Positions 8,446 to 18,165 of a DNA stretch of 64,000 nucleotides are shown one piece after another. The notes under the pieces are model-generated. The model saw only the letters and a list, made by a program, of their open reading frames with translations. It was not told where the DNA came from and made no database searches. Position 1 is the stretch's first letter. Each line of letters opens with the position of its first letter. The position numbers were made by a program, and so were the translations under genes. Origin of the DNA: Ilumatobacteraceae bacterium (GTDB taxonomy: Bacteria > Actinomycetota > Acidimicrobiia > Acidimicrobiales > Ilumatobacteraceae); the NCBI GenBank assembly GCA_025463305.1, contig JAOBWK010000070.1, forward strand, positions 1-64,000. The letters run 5' to 3'.

Positions 8446-10488
8446 TTGAACCGTGACTCGTACGTTGAAGACACAGCCGTGACGCTTCGAACAGCTGGCG
8501 GACAGCTCTGGACCCCACGAGGTGATGCTGCGACCTCCACCCGCATTGGATACTTCGCTGCGTACGTCGCAGCAGCGCACGATGTGCACGTCGCCAACTA
8601 CGACGAACTTTGGGAGTGGTCCGTCACAGATCTCGACGCCTTCTGGACTGCGATCTGGGAGTTCTTCAGCATCGAATCAACGACTCCGTACGAGTCCGTC
8701 GCCTCCAGTGAGGAGATGCCGGGCGTACGTTGGTTTCAAGGCGCACGGTTGAACTATGCCGAGCACGCGCTCAGGCATCATGGGGACGGCGATGCAATCA
8801 TTGCAAGGTCACAGACTCGAGACGAGCAGACCTTGAGTTGGGCACAGCTCCGCGACGAGGTGGCGCGGATCCGATCAGGCTTGATCGCGCTCGGCCTTCA
8901 ACAAGGCGACGTCGTTGCGGCATACCTGCCGAACATCCCCGAGGCCGTCATCGCGATGCTGGCGTCGGCAAGCCTCGGTTGCATCTGGATGTGCTGCCCG
9001 CCCGAGTTCGGCGCACGAGCAGTCATCGAACGCTTCGGACAGCTCGAACCCAAAGTGCTCATCACCATCGACGGCTACGTTTATGGCTCCGCGAGTGTCG
9101 ATCGCCGAGACGTCGTCCGCGAAGTGCGCGACGCGCTGCCAACCTTGATTGCGACCGTGGCCATCGCCTACTTGCATCCCGATGCTGATGGTCAGGCAGA
9201 TACGACTGAGTGGGATGCATTTGGCATCGCCGGCCAGCGTCTCGCCTTCACTCGCGTTGCCGCCGATCACCCGCTGTACGTCTTGTTCTCGAGCGGCACG
9301 ACCGGACCACCAAAGGCAATCCTTCACAGCCACGCAGGAATCCTCGTCGAGCATTTCAAAACTCTCGGACTGCACGGAGATCTCAAGTCGGCTGACCGGT
9401 TCTTCTGGTTCACAACCACCGGATGGATGATGTGGAACTATCTGATCTCGGGACTCCTGTTGGGCTCGACCATCGTGTTGTTCGATGGCAACCCGGGCTA
9501 TCCGGGGCTACGAACGCTTTGGAAGATGGTCGCTGAGTTGCGCATCAGCTCCTTTGGGACTGGGGCGCCATTCCTGGCCGCATGCGAACGCGCAGGTCTG
9601 GAACTGGGCACTGAGCTGGACTTGTCAGCGTTGCGCATCGTCGGTTCGACCGGCTCTCCCTTGTCGCCCGAGTGCTACGAGTGGGTCTACTCAGCCGTGA
9701 GCAAGACCGCCATGCTGTCTTCTTTGAGCGGTGGGACCGACATCTGCTCCGCATTCGTCGGTGGGAGTCCGACTGTGCCGGTCTGGTCCGGTGAAATCTC
9801 GTGCCGGTACCTCGGCGCCGACGTACAAGCGATCGACCCAGACGGGCAGCGCCTCATCGGTAAGCAAGGCGAGCTCGTCATCTGCAAACCGATGCCCTCA
9901 ATGCCGCTCGGGTTCGTGAACGACCCGGACGGCGTCCGTTACCGAGCCGCCTACTTCGATCGGGCGCCCGGGCTGTGGCACCACGGTGACTGGATCACGA
10001 TCACAGAGCGAGGCAGCTGCATCATCACGGGCCGCTCTGATGCAACGCTGAACCGTGGTGGGGTACGAATCGGGACTGCCGAGATCTACCGCTCCGTTGA
10101 ACGGGTCGCCGGTGTCGTCGACACTCTGGTCGTGCACCTCGAAGACTCCGACGGAGACGGTCCAGGATCGATCGTGCTGCTCGTCGTCGTCGACGAGCAG
10201 CACGAAGACTTGCAAGAACTGGCACGCCAGATTCGGCGCACGGTTCGCGACGACCTCTCGCCCAGACACGTTCCAGACGAGATCCACTATGTCGAGTCGA
10301 TCCCGGTCACCTTGTCGGGAAAGAAGCTCGAAGTGCCCGTCAAGCGGATCCTGATGGGCGCCCGAACCGAGGACGTCGCATCGAGCGACGGAGTGAAAGA
10401 ACCTCGCTCGCTCGAGGCGGTCGAGGAACTGGCCACCCGACGAACAACCCAGGCTGCATGCGCAATGCCGACGAAGATCGGCTACTGA
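8446..10488 (+). CDS. Acetoacetyl-CoA synthetase (acetoacetate-CoA ligase)
   Basis: Activates acetoacetate to acetoacetyl-CoA with ATP. The 680-residue length and the N-terminal ACAS-type region (GYFAAYVAAAHD, WFQGARLNYAEH) fit the family. Adenylation motifs are in order: LFSSGTTGPPKAI, TGWMMWNYLISGLLLG, GGTDICSAFVGG, GLWHHGDW, GRSDATLNRGGVRIG, and SGKKLEVPVK with the catalytic Lys. An alternative in-frame GTG at 8479 is possible. It forms a unit with the hydratase gene 2 bp downstream and is divergent from the broken tetR. In context it recovers the acetoacetate released by HMG-CoA lyase at 17255. Confidence 0.93.
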   Translation: MNRDSYVEDTAVTLRTAGGQLWTPRGDAATSTRIGYFAAYVAAAHDVHVANYDELWEWSVTDLDAFWTAIWEFFSIESTTPYESVASSEEMPGVRWFQGARLNYAEHALRHHGDGDAIIARSQTRDEQTLSWAQLRDEVARIRSGLIALGLQQGDVVAAYLPNIPEAVIAMLASASLGCIWMCCPPEFGARAVIERFGQLEPKVLITIDGYVYGSASVDRRDVVREVRDALPTLIATVAIAYLHPDADGQADTTEWDAFGIAGQRLAFTRVAADHPLYVLFSSGTTGPPKAILHSHAGILVEHFKTLGLHGDLKSADRFFWFTTTGWMMWNYLISGLLLGSTIVLFDGNPGYPGLRTLWKMVAELRISSFGTGAPFLAACERAGLELGTELDLSALRIVGSTGSPLSPECYEWVYSAVSKTAMLSSLSGGTDICSAFVGGSPTVPVWSGEISCRYLGADVQAIDPDGQRLIGKQGELVICKPMPSMPLGFVNDPDGVRYRAAYFDRAPGLWHHGDWITITERGSCIITGRSDATLNRGGVRIGTAEIYRSVERVAGVVDTLVVHLEDSDGDGPGSIVLLVVVDEQHEDLQELARQIRRTVRDDLSPRHVPDEIHYVESIPVTLSGKKLEVPVKRILMGARTEDVASSDGVKEPRSLEAVEELATRRTTQAACAMPTKIGY

Positions 10489-10490
10489 CG

Positions 10491-11252
10491 ATGCCGACAT
10501 CACCGCAGCCTTCCCACGTCCGCTGCGACATCGCTGGGTCCGTCGCGACGATCACACTCGATTCCTCGGCGACAAGGAACGCTCTATCGGCAACCATGTT
10601 GAACGACCTTCACGTCGCACTCGATCGAGCCGAGGGCTCCGACGTCCGCGTGATCGTGCTCACCAACACGGGCACCACGTTCTGCGCAGGAGCCGACTTG
10701 CGTGAACGTCTCGCCGGGCCCGTCGATTCGAACCCGATGGTCGATGCCTTCCGCCGCCTCAGTGACGCACGTCAGCCGACCATCGCAGCAGTGAGGGGGC
10801 ATGTGCGCGCGGGCGGGATCGGTCTCATGGCATCGTGCGACTTGGCTGTCGTACCAGCGACGACCACATTTGCATTCACCGAAGTGTTGATCGGTGTGGC
10901 GCCGGCGATCATCTCTGTACCGATCCTGCGTCGCTGCAGCGCTGCAGCCGTCGCATCCGCCTTCTTGACGGGTGAGACGTTCGACGCGCTGCACGCCAGA
11001 TCCATCGGACTCGTCAGTCACGTCAGCGACGACGTCGAAGGTGACGTTGCGGCAATGTGTCTGCGCCTGCTCGCCGGTGCGCCGGCAGCACTGGCGGCGA
11101 CGAAGCAGATCCTTCAGAACTCGGCAGGTCACGGCGACTTCGTGGCGATGCAATCTCTGTCAGATGAACTGTTCCAAGGGGAGGAAGCTCAAGAGGGAAT
11201 GCAGGCGTTCTTCGACAAGCGGCCGCCAAAGTGGGCGGTTGCCGTCGAGTGA
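10491..11252 (+). CDS. Enoyl-CoA hydratase family, probable 3-methylglutaconyl-CoA hydratase
   Basis: A crotonase-fold protein. The first oxyanion segment is FCAGADLRE and the second is GHVRAGGIGLMASCD. Only one of the two classical catalytic glutamates is present, in FTEVLIGVAPAIIS. The other position, Glu in GGGCELA of rat hydratase, is hydrophobic here. TExxxGxxPAxIS with a single Glu is what I recall for bacterial methylglutaconyl-CoA hydratases (LiuC type), which fits the surrounding leucine pathway. The ATG at 10491 follows the synthetase stop by 2 bp, so translation is probably coupled. Confidence 0.8.
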   Translation: MPTSPQPSHVRCDIAGSVATITLDSSATRNALSATMLNDLHVALDRAEGSDVRVIVLTNTGTTFCAGADLRERLAGPVDSNPMVDAFRRLSDARQPTIAAVRGHVRAGGIGLMASCDLAVVPATTTFAFTEVLIGVAPAIISVPILRRCSAAAVASAFLTGETFDALHARSIGLVSHVSDDVEGDVAAMCLRLLAGAPAALAATKQILQNSAGHGDFVAMQSLSDELFQGEEAQEGMQAFFDKRPPKWAVAVE

Positions 11253-11429
11253 GATCTGACGAGCCCGAGGTTGTCGTCGCCACATCCCAAGTCGACGTCG
11301 ATCGAGCGATGAGGTCCGCCGCCGGTCATTGGCTGATTGTGGGTACCCAATGGCAACCTCGAGTACGTCCATCGGCTGCACGTCGTAGCACCCATGCGGC
11401 GGCTACTTCGACGGGCCTTGCGCCCCTGA

Positions 11430-12362
11430 TCATCGATCGTCGGCGGCAACGTCCAAGACGAGCTTGCCGCGCAAGTGTCGGCCCTGACTGAGACGATGTG
11501 CGGCGGCGGCGTCGGCGAGCGGAAAGACAGTGATCGCAGGCAGGTCGATCGCACCCGATGTAACTAAGTCGGCGACCCGCTCGAGATGATGACGGTTGCG
11601 GACCACATCCGGTCGAAGCGATCTCACGTCGTCACGAGGGGATGTCAGCGCTACGAATGATGTGATCGATGCCAGCCGACCACCAGGCTTGAGCACATTG
11701 AACGACCGGGCGGCCACCTCGGGTGAAACGGTGTCCAAGACTGCGTCGAGATCCTCAACGAATTGAGTGAAATCGTGCGCTGCGTAGTCGATCACGACGT
11801 CGGCACCCAAGGATTGGACGTAGTCGCAGTTGCTCGCGCTCGCCGTAGAAATCACGTATGCGCCGAGGTGCTTGGCAAGTTGTACGGCGATAGTGCCAAC
11901 CCCTCCCGCGCCACCGTGAATCAGTACGGACTCGCTGCTTTGCAACGCAAGCGTCGATTCAATCGATACCAGTGCGGTGAGACCCGCCAGCGCTATCGAG
12001 GCGGCCTCGATGTGCGACAAACCGGGCGGCTTACGGGCGAGGATGCTTCCATCGGACGCAAGTAGCTGCGCGTAGGCCCCGTCGAGGCGGACCTGACGGA
12101 CCCCGAAGACTTCGTCGCCGAGGTTCCAGCCGCCAGAGTTCGGCGTGACCGCAGTGACGATCCCGGAGAAGTCACGGCCGAGGATGTACGGAAACGCGCT
12201 CACCTGCACTTCGTCGCCTTGGCGGATACGCCAGTCTGCGCCGTTCACACTCGCCGCACGAACCTCGACGAGCACCTCGCCGGCGTTGGGCACCGGATCG
12301 GGCACCTCCCCGAAACGCAGGACATCGGGCAAGCCGTGATGGTCGAAGAACGAAGCCTTCAC
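11430..12362 (-). CDS. MDR-family NADPH:quinone/alkenal oxidoreductase
   Basis: A 310-residue zinc-free medium-chain reductase. It starts KASFFDHHGLPDVLRFGEVP, has the substrate-domain motif GRDFSGIVTAV and the nucleotide-binding motif VLIHGGAGGVGTIAVQLAK. It reduces an activated C=C or a quinone with NADPH. It is the last gene of a minus-strand run (carboxylase beta, carboxylase alpha, acyl-CoA dehydrogenase, this gene) with only 12 bp after the dehydrogenase stop, so it is probably part of that operon. About 180 bp without features separates it from the convergent hydratase. Confidence 0.85.
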   Translation of the reverse strand: MKASFFDHHGLPDVLRFGEVPDPVPNAGEVLVEVRAASVNGADWRIRQGDEVQVSAFPYILGRDFSGIVTAVTPNSGGWNLGDEVFGVRQVRLDGAYAQLLASDGSILARKPPGLSHIEAASIALAGLTALVSIESTLALQSSESVLIHGGAGGVGTIAVQLAKHLGAYVISTASASNCDYVQSLGADVVIDYAAHDFTQFVEDLDAVLDTVSPEVAARSFNVLKPGGRLASITSFVALTSPRDDVRSLRPDVVRNRHHLERVADLVTSGAIDLPAITVFPLADAAAAHRLSQGRHLRGKLVLDVAADDR

Positions 12363-12374
12363 ATCAGCATCCGA

Positions 12375-13514
12375 TCATGAGACAGGCAGGCCGAGGCCGC
12401 GAGCAAGGACGAGCCGTTGGATCTCACTTGTGCCTTCACCGATCTCGAGGATCTTGGCGTCACGATAGAAGCGTGCCATCGGGTTCTCTTCGATGAAGCT
12501 GCTGCCGCCAAAGACCTGCGTTGCGACCCGAGTCGCCGAGACGGCCGCCTCTGTCGAGTAGAGCTTTGCCATCGCAGCGGCCTGTGTGAAAGGCCGTGAC
12601 TGATCCTTGAGCCACGCCGCCTTGTAGGTGAGATTCGCCGCATTCTCGACTGCGACGGCGAGGTCGGCGAGCGCAAACGCGATCGACTGGTTCCGACCAA
12701 TCGGCCCGCCGAAGGCGACGCGATTCTTCGCGTACTCGAGTGAGGCATCGAGGCAGGCGCGAGCACAACCAAGCGCGAGCGCAGAGATCGCGATTCGTCC
12801 GTCATCGAGGATCGAAAGGAAGTTCCGAAACCCAGCGCCGGGAGCCCCCAGTAGGTGATCCGAGGGCACGCGGCACTCGTCCAAGGACAGACCGTGCGTG
12901 TCACTCGCATGCCATCCGAGCTTGTGGTAGGCCGGCTCGACAGTCAATCCGGGTGTGCCGGACTCGACAACGAACGTCGAGATCCCCTCCGGAGTTCGGG
13001 CGGTGACGGTCACGACCGACGTGATCTCCGTACCCGAGTTCGTGATGAAGGCCTTCGATCCGTTGATGACCCACGAGTCACCTTCGAGCCTTGCCGTCGT
13101 GCGAGTCGCACCGGCGTCGCTGCCAGCTTCGTTCTCGGTCAGCCCGAACGCTCCGAGAGAACGGCCAGCGACGAGGTCGGGCAGCCAGCGATGCTGTTGC
13201 GCTTCGTTCCCGAATCGGAAGATCGGGTTCGCACCCAACCCGACCCCGGCCGACAGGGTGATACCCATCGACTGATCTACTCGGCCGATCTCTTCGATCG
13301 CAATACACAACGAGGCGAAATCGCCTCCGCTTCCCCCCCAGGTCTCGGGGAACACGAGGCCGAACAAGCCGAGCTCACCCATCTGTCGGACGACATCGAC
13401 CGGGAACGTGTGTTCACGGTCCCATCTCGCGGCATGCGGGGCGATCTCGTTCAACGCGAATTCGCGCACGACTTTCCGGAAAGCGTCGTGTTCTGCGGAC
13501 AGATCAAAGTTCAT
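12375..13514 (-). CDS. Acyl-CoA dehydrogenase (isovaleryl-CoA-type by context)
   Basis: An FAD flavoprotein of 379 residues. It introduces an alpha,beta double bond into an acyl-CoA and passes electrons to ETF. Signatures are GAFGLTENEAGSDAGATRTTA (FAD side), WVINGSKAFITN and EIGEGTSEIQR. The ATG overlaps the stop of the biotin carboxylase gene (ATGA). Neighbours suggest isovaleryl-CoA as substrate. However, the catalytic Glu is at the MCAD/SCAD position (GEGTSEIQR), where human isovaleryl-CoA dehydrogenase has Ala. The IVD Glu position in the helix before AFGxxIG is Val here (NRVAFGGPIG). Specificity is therefore not settled. Confidence 0.88.
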   Translation of the reverse strand: MNFDLSAEHDAFRKVVREFALNEIAPHAARWDREHTFPVDVVRQMGELGLFGLVFPETWGGSGGDFASLCIAIEEIGRVDQSMGITLSAGVGLGANPIFRFGNEAQQHRWLPDLVAGRSLGAFGLTENEAGSDAGATRTTARLEGDSWVINGSKAFITNSGTEITSVVTVTARTPEGISTFVVESGTPGLTVEPAYHKLGWHASDTHGLSLDECRVPSDHLLGAPGAGFRNFLSILDDGRIAISALALGCARACLDASLEYAKNRVAFGGPIGRNQSIAFALADLAVAVENAANLTYKAAWLKDQSRPFTQAAAMAKLYSTEAAVSATRVATQVFGGSSFIEENPMARFYRDAKILEIGEGTSEIQRLVLARGLGLPVS

Positions 13515-15520
13515 GAAGTCTCCAAGAGTTGAGCGGGTTCAACAATGATCAGCACTTCGTTAAGGCGAGCCAGATCGCCCGCCCGGACCAGAACCTCGGC
13601 GACGACCCCGTCGGCTGCGGCGCGCAAGACATGCTCCATCTTCATTGCCTCGACAATGACCAGGTTCTGGCCTGCAGCGACGACGTCGCCGACCGCCACG
13701 AAAACTCTGACGACGGTCCCTGGCATCGGACTCTTGACCACCGAACGATTCGACGTGCCGGCGTTGACCCCAGGCGCACTCGGCTGAGGTTCCACGAACG
13801 ACCAGGTCGCTCCATCTTCGCCGATCCACGTCACGGCGCCGGCTGCGGCAAAGGTGAAGTGGCTGCGCCGTCCCGAACGTTCGATGGAGCCCGCTTGAGT
13901 GCTCGTCGAGATCACAACGTGTTCGACGCCGCCGTGGCCGTCGCGTACCTCGTACGAATCAGGCATCGCAGCGCGGCGAAGAATCACCTCGACAGGCCCG
14001 TCGCTCGAAACTGCTGTCCACGTCGCCCACGACGGCGCTCCGCTACGCCAAGTGTCGCCGACATCCCAAGCCGATCCGCTGCCCGAAGCCAACCCGGGCA
14101 TGGTCGCTCGAGCCAAAGCAAGGGCAGCAGCCACGAACGAGATGTGAGCGGGTACCGGCGATGATGGTTGCCGTTTCGCGATCCGTTCGACGAGCGACGT
14201 ATCCATCGCAGCCGAGATCACGGCGGCGTCGCCGAGGACGTCACGCAAGAACGCCACGTTCGTCGTCAACCCCAACACCGAGGTCGCTTCGAGGGCCCGG
14301 CGAAGCCCGACGCGTGCGCCGTGACGATCCTTGTCCCAGACGATTACCTTGGCGAGCATCGGGTCGTACGTCGAACCGACGAGCGTCCCAGCCTGCAACG
14401 AAGAATCGACTCGAACACCGGCTTGACCGACCGGTTCGTGCAAAGCGAGAACGCGGCCACCTGTCGGAAGGAAATCCCGTTCGGGATCCTCCGCGTAGAT
14501 GCGCGCCTCGAACGAGTGACCGTTGGGTCGCAGATCGGACTGTTCGAATGGCAATGCGGCGCCCGACGCGATCGCCAACTGCATCTCGACGAGATCGATC
14601 CCCCACACCATTTCCGTGACGGGATGTTCGACTTGCAGACGCGTGTTCATCTCCATGAAGAACGCCTCATCGGGATTGTTGCCCGAGACGATGAACTCGA
14701 CCGTGCCGGCATTGACATACCCGCACGCCGCCGCCGCGGCGACCCCCTGAGCGCAGATCGCCGCTCGGGCGTCGTCGGACAAGAACGGGGACGGCGCTTC
14801 TTCGATCACCTTTTGATGGCGGCGCTGGAGCGTGCATTCACGTTCGCCGAGATGCACGATGTGCCCGAAGCCGTCAGCGAGAACCTGAACCTCGATGTGG
14901 CGGGGACGCTCAACAAAACGCTCGATCAGCAGGGTGTCGTCGCCGAAGGCTCCGGCGGCCTCTCGCTTGGCAGAGGCGATCTCGTCGGGCAACGCCTCGA
15001 CGGACGTGACAAGCCGCATGCCTTTGCCGCCGCCGCCGGCGGACGGTTTGATGAGCATAGGAAACCCGACGCTCATCGCCTGTTCGATCAACTCGCGATC
15101 GTCGAGGCCGACGCCAGATACGCCAGGGACGACACGCACGCCGTTGGCGGCGACCATCTCCTTGGATCTGATCTTGTCGCCCATCGCACGGATCGCAGAC
15201 GGAGGTGGTCCGATGAAGACGATCCCTGCGGCCTGGCAGGCCAATGCCAGGTCGACGTTCTCTGCAAGAAATCCATACCCCGGATGGATTGCGTCGGCGC
15301 CATGGGCGAGCGCTGCGTCGATGACACGGTCGATCGACAGATAGCTCAGAGCGGCCGGAGTTGGCCCCAACCGGTGCGCCACGTCGGCCTCGAGTGTGTG
15401 ACGGGCACCTGCGTCGGCATCGCTGAACACGGCAATCGACCTGATTCCCAACCGCCTCAACGTACGCGTGATGCGAACTGCGATTTCGCCACGATTGGCG
15501 ATCAGAACTGATTCGAACAT
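13511..15520 (-). CDS. Acyl-CoA carboxylase alpha subunit (methylcrotonyl-CoA carboxylase type): biotin carboxylase + BCCP
   Basis: Carboxylates its own biotin with ATP and bicarbonate, then hands CO2 to the beta subunit. The 669-residue protein starts MFESVLIANRGEIAVRITRT. It has the ATP-grasp carboxylase domain (IKPSAGGGGKGMRLV, ERPRHIEVQVLAD, FMEMNTRLQVEHPVTEMV) and ends in a biotinyl domain with EAMKMEHVL, whose Lys is biotinylated. I chose the ATG at 15520, 8 bp after the beta-subunit stop. Upstream in-frame codons only read the overlapping beta gene in a wrong frame. Confidence 0.93.
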   Translation of the reverse strand: MFESVLIANRGEIAVRITRTLRRLGIRSIAVFSDADAGARHTLEADVAHRLGPTPAALSYLSIDRVIDAALAHGADAIHPGYGFLAENVDLALACQAAGIVFIGPPPSAIRAMGDKIRSKEMVAANGVRVVPGVSGVGLDDRELIEQAMSVGFPMLIKPSAGGGGKGMRLVTSVEALPDEIASAKREAAGAFGDDTLLIERFVERPRHIEVQVLADGFGHIVHLGERECTLQRRHQKVIEEAPSPFLSDDARAAICAQGVAAAAACGYVNAGTVEFIVSGNNPDEAFFMEMNTRLQVEHPVTEMVWGIDLVEMQLAIASGAALPFEQSDLRPNGHSFEARIYAEDPERDFLPTGGRVLALHEPVGQAGVRVDSSLQAGTLVGSTYDPMLAKVIVWDKDRHGARVGLRRALEATSVLGLTTNVAFLRDVLGDAAVISAAMDTSLVERIAKRQPSSPVPAHISFVAAALALARATMPGLASGSGSAWDVGDTWRSGAPSWATWTAVSSDGPVEVILRRAAMPDSYEVRDGHGGVEHVVISTSTQAGSIERSGRRSHFTFAAAGAVTWIGEDGATWSFVEPQPSAPGVNAGTSNRSVVKSPMPGTVVRVFVAVGDVVAAGQNLVIVEAMKMEHVLRAAADGVVAEVLVRAGDLARLNEVLIIVEPAQLLETS

Positions 15521-15528
15521 GTGGTGGG

Positions 15529-17145
15529 TCACATCCTGAACACGCCGTAGCCGGCAGGCTCGAGAGGGGCACGGGCGACAACAGTCAAGGCGAGACCAAT
15601 CGTGCGACGGGTTTGGCCAGGCTCGATGATTCCGTCGTCCCACAGACGCGCCGTCGAGAAGAACGGGCTTCCCTGCTCCTCGTACTGGTCGCGAATCGGC
15701 TGCCGGAACGCCGCCTCTTCCTCGGACGACCACTCCTTACCCGCAGCAACGAGCTGATCGCGTCGCACCGTCGCCAGCACCGACGCGGCCTGTTCGCCAC
15801 CCATCACCGAAATATGGGCATTGGGCCACATCCACAAGAAGCGAGGCGAATACGCACGGCCACACATGCTGTAGTTGCCGGCACCATAGGATCCGCCAAT
15901 CACAACCGTCAGCTTGGGCACCCGAGTAGTTGCGACTGCGTTGACCATCTTGGCGCCGTGCTTGGCGATGCCTCCCGCCTCGTACTCGCGCCCGACCATG
16001 AACCCTGTGATGTTCTGCAGGAACAGAATCGGAACTTCGCGCTGATCGCACAGTTCGATGAAATGAGCACCTTTCATCGCCGACTCGGCAAACAGGACAC
16101 CGTTGTTTGCGATGATGCCGACCCGGTGCCCCCAGATGTTGGCGAAGCCGGTGACGAGTGTCGATCCGTACAGCCGTTTGAACTCAAAGAATCGACTTCC
16201 ATCAACAAGGCGAGCGATCACCTCGCGCACGTCGTACGGGGTCTTGTCGTCAGCTGGGATCACCCCGTGGATCTGCGTGGGATCGACCGTCGGCTCGACG
16301 ACTGCCTCGGCCGGCGGGAGAGGTGCGGTGCCGCGAGGAACCGTCGAGACGATCGATCGAACGATCTCTAACGCGTGAAGATCACTTTCGGCGAGATGGT
16401 CCGTGACTCCCGAGACGCTCGAATGCATCTCGCCGCCACCGAGGGTCTCGGCATCGACGATCTCGCCTGTGGCGGCTTTGACGAGCGGGGGCCCGCCCAG
16501 AAAGATCGTTCCCTGATTGCGAACGATCACGGCCTCGTCGCTCATCGCTGGCACGTACGCGCCGCCGGCCGTGCACGAACCCATCACTGCAGCGATCTGC
16601 GGAATGCCCTTGGCCGACATCTGCGCCTGGTTGTAGAAGATCCGACCGAAGTGCTCGCGGTCCGGGAACACATCGTGCTGCTCGGGAAGGAAAGCGCCAC
16701 CGGAATCGACGAGATAGACGCAAGGCAAGCCGTTTTGCAAGGCGATCTCCTGGGCACGGAGATGCTTCTTGACGGTCATTGGATGGTATGTGCCGCCCTT
16801 GACGGTGGCGTCGTTGGCGACGATCACACATTCGCGGCCGGCGATGAGCCCGATCCCGGTGATGATCCCTGCACCTGGGACCTCCCCGTCGTACATGCCC
16901 CACGCAGCGAGTGGTGAGAGCTCCAAGAAAGGCGACCCCAGGTCGAGCAATCGATCGACTCGGTCGCGAGGAAGCAGTTTGCCTCGAGAGACGTGTCGCT
17001 CGCGTGCGGCTGGATGTCCGCCGAGACTCGCAGACGCCAGCTTCTCTCTCAGGTCTGCGACGAGGGCGTCATACGCGTCCGTATTGCGGGTGAAGTCATC
17101 CGTCGACCGATCGATCTTGGTCGTGAGCTCTGGCATGTGATTCAC
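15529..17145 (-). CDS. Methylcrotonyl-CoA carboxylase beta (carboxyltransferase) subunit
   Basis: Transfers carboxyl from biotin to the acyl-CoA. The 538-residue protein carries hallmarks I associate with MCC-beta rather than propionyl-CoA carboxylase: [57 protein letters not shown] and [40 protein letters not shown] is near the C-terminus. A GTG at 17145 with GGGGG 6 nt upstream is the likely start; an ATG three codons later is possible. It is the first gene of the carboxylase operon and is divergent from HMG-CoA lyase across a ~110-bp promoter region. Confidence 0.92.
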   Translation of the reverse strand: MNHMPELTTKIDRSTDDFTRNTDAYDALVADLREKLASASLGGHPAARERHVSRGKLLPRDRVDRLLDLGSPFLELSPLAAWGMYDGEVPGAGIITGIGLIAGRECVIVANDATVKGGTYHPMTVKKHLRAQEIALQNGLPCVYLVDSGGAFLPEQHDVFPDREHFGRIFYNQAQMSAKGIPQIAAVMGSCTAGGAYVPAMSDEAVIVRNQGTIFLGGPPLVKAATGEIVDAETLGGGEMHSSVSGVTDHLAESDLHALEIVRSIVSTVPRGTAPLPPAEAVVEPTVDPTQIHGVIPADDKTPYDVREVIARLVDGSRFFEFKRLYGSTLVTGFANIWGHRVGIIANNGVLFAESAMKGAHFIELCDQREVPILFLQNITGFMVGREYEAGGIAKHGAKMVNAVATTRVPKLTVVIGGSYGAGNYSMCGRAYSPRFLWMWPNAHISVMGGEQAASVLATVRRDQLVAAGKEWSSEEEAAFRQPIRDQYEEQGSPFFSTARLWDDGIIEPGQTRRTIGLALTVVARAPLEPAGYGVFRM

Positions 17146-17254
17146 GCGTTGCCCCCAACCCAGTTCGTCGAACGCTTCGACGCACTCTAGTAGCGACTCG
17201 GAACCTTAACGGCGACTAAGCTCGATGTCAAAGGTTCGGAGCGGGAGGCAACCA

Positions 17255-18121
17255 ATGATCGATGTGCTGATCCGAGACTGCGGGCCACGCGACGGACTGC
17301 AAGGTGAGGAGCCTCAAAGTGTTGAGGTCCGCAGACGCCTCGCACATTCGCTGGCCGAAGCAGGATTGCGTCATGTAGAGGCCGTTTCATTCGTTTCACC
17401 CAAGGCCGTCCCGTCCATGGCCGACGCCGCGGAAGTGCTGGCCGACTTGGATGACGTAGCAACGTGGTGGGCGCTTGTACCCAACCGACGCGGCGCCGAA
17501 CTCGCCGTAGCAGCCGGCGCCACCCACATCACCGTCACTGTGTCGGCGTCAGAGTCGTACAGCCAGAAGAACGTCGGCATGACAGTTCGCGAATCGATCG
17601 CTCAAATCATCCAGATCCGTTCCGCTGCCCCAGTTGCAGAACTCGACGTCGTCGTCTCGTGCGCATTCGGGTCTGCTCAAGACGTCGTAAGGCCAGAAGA
17701 CGTCGCTGGCGTACGAGCAGCAGTGATTCAAGCTGGCGCCGACCGCGTCACCTTGGCCGACACGACGGGCGTGGCCACGCCCGAAAGGATCGAGCGGGTG
17801 CTAGACCAAAGTGGGGTCGACGTCGGGATCCACCTGCACGACACGCGCGGCTTCGCGCTCACCAACGCTTATTGCGCCTATCGAATCGGTGTCCGACGTT
17901 TCGATACTGCCGTCGGCGGTCTCGGCGGTTCGCCGTTCGCTGTGGGCGCCGGCGGCAACCTAGCCACTGAGGACCTCGTTCTCCTCTTGGAGGATGCCGG
18001 CATCACGACCGGAGTCGACCTCGACCGACTACTCGACGTCAGCCGATGGCTCGCCTCCGTTCTCGGAAAGGACATGCCCAGCCGCGTCACACGCGCCGGG
18101 CGCTTGCCGGGCCACCCGTGA
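17255..18121 (+). CDS. HMG-CoA lyase-like protein with Cys-to-Ser at the active-site loop
   Basis: Family reaction: 3-hydroxy-3-methylglutaryl-CoA to acetyl-CoA and acetoacetate. The TIM barrel of 288 residues starts at an ATG preceded by GGGAGG. Catalytic motif RDGLQ (12-16), the metal-binding HLH (H193, H195) and the metal-ligand Asn in GAGGNLATEDL (N235) are conserved. The loop normally reading GGLGGCP(Y/F) has Ser instead of the catalytic Cys (S226). The enzyme may be slowed or altered in substrate. Its place beside methylcrotonyl-CoA carboxylase still supports a lyase role in leucine breakdown. Other DRE-TIM aldolase-type reactions remain possible. Confidence 0.85.
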   Translation: MIDVLIRDCGPRDGLQGEEPQSVEVRRRLAHSLAEAGLRHVEAVSFVSPKAVPSMADAAEVLADLDDVATWWALVPNRRGAELAVAAGATHITVTVSASESYSQKNVGMTVRESIAQIIQIRSAAPVAELDVVVSCAFGSAQDVVRPEDVAGVRAAVIQAGADRVTLADTTGVATPERIERVLDQSGVDVGIHLHDTRGFALTNAYCAYRIGVRRFDTAVGGLGGSPFAVGAGGNLATEDLVLLLEDAGITTGVDLDRLLDVSRWLASVLGKDMPSRVTRAGRLPGHP

Positions 18122-18165
18122 GAGTGCCCGGCGAGTCCGAATCAGTCCCGTGTAATCTTGAGGAG

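Noticed and set aside
14168..15511. 447-codon plus-strand frame opposite the biotin carboxylase
   Set aside because: Mirror frame of a well-conserved carboxylase; the product is Arg/His/Asp-rich with no recognisable domain.
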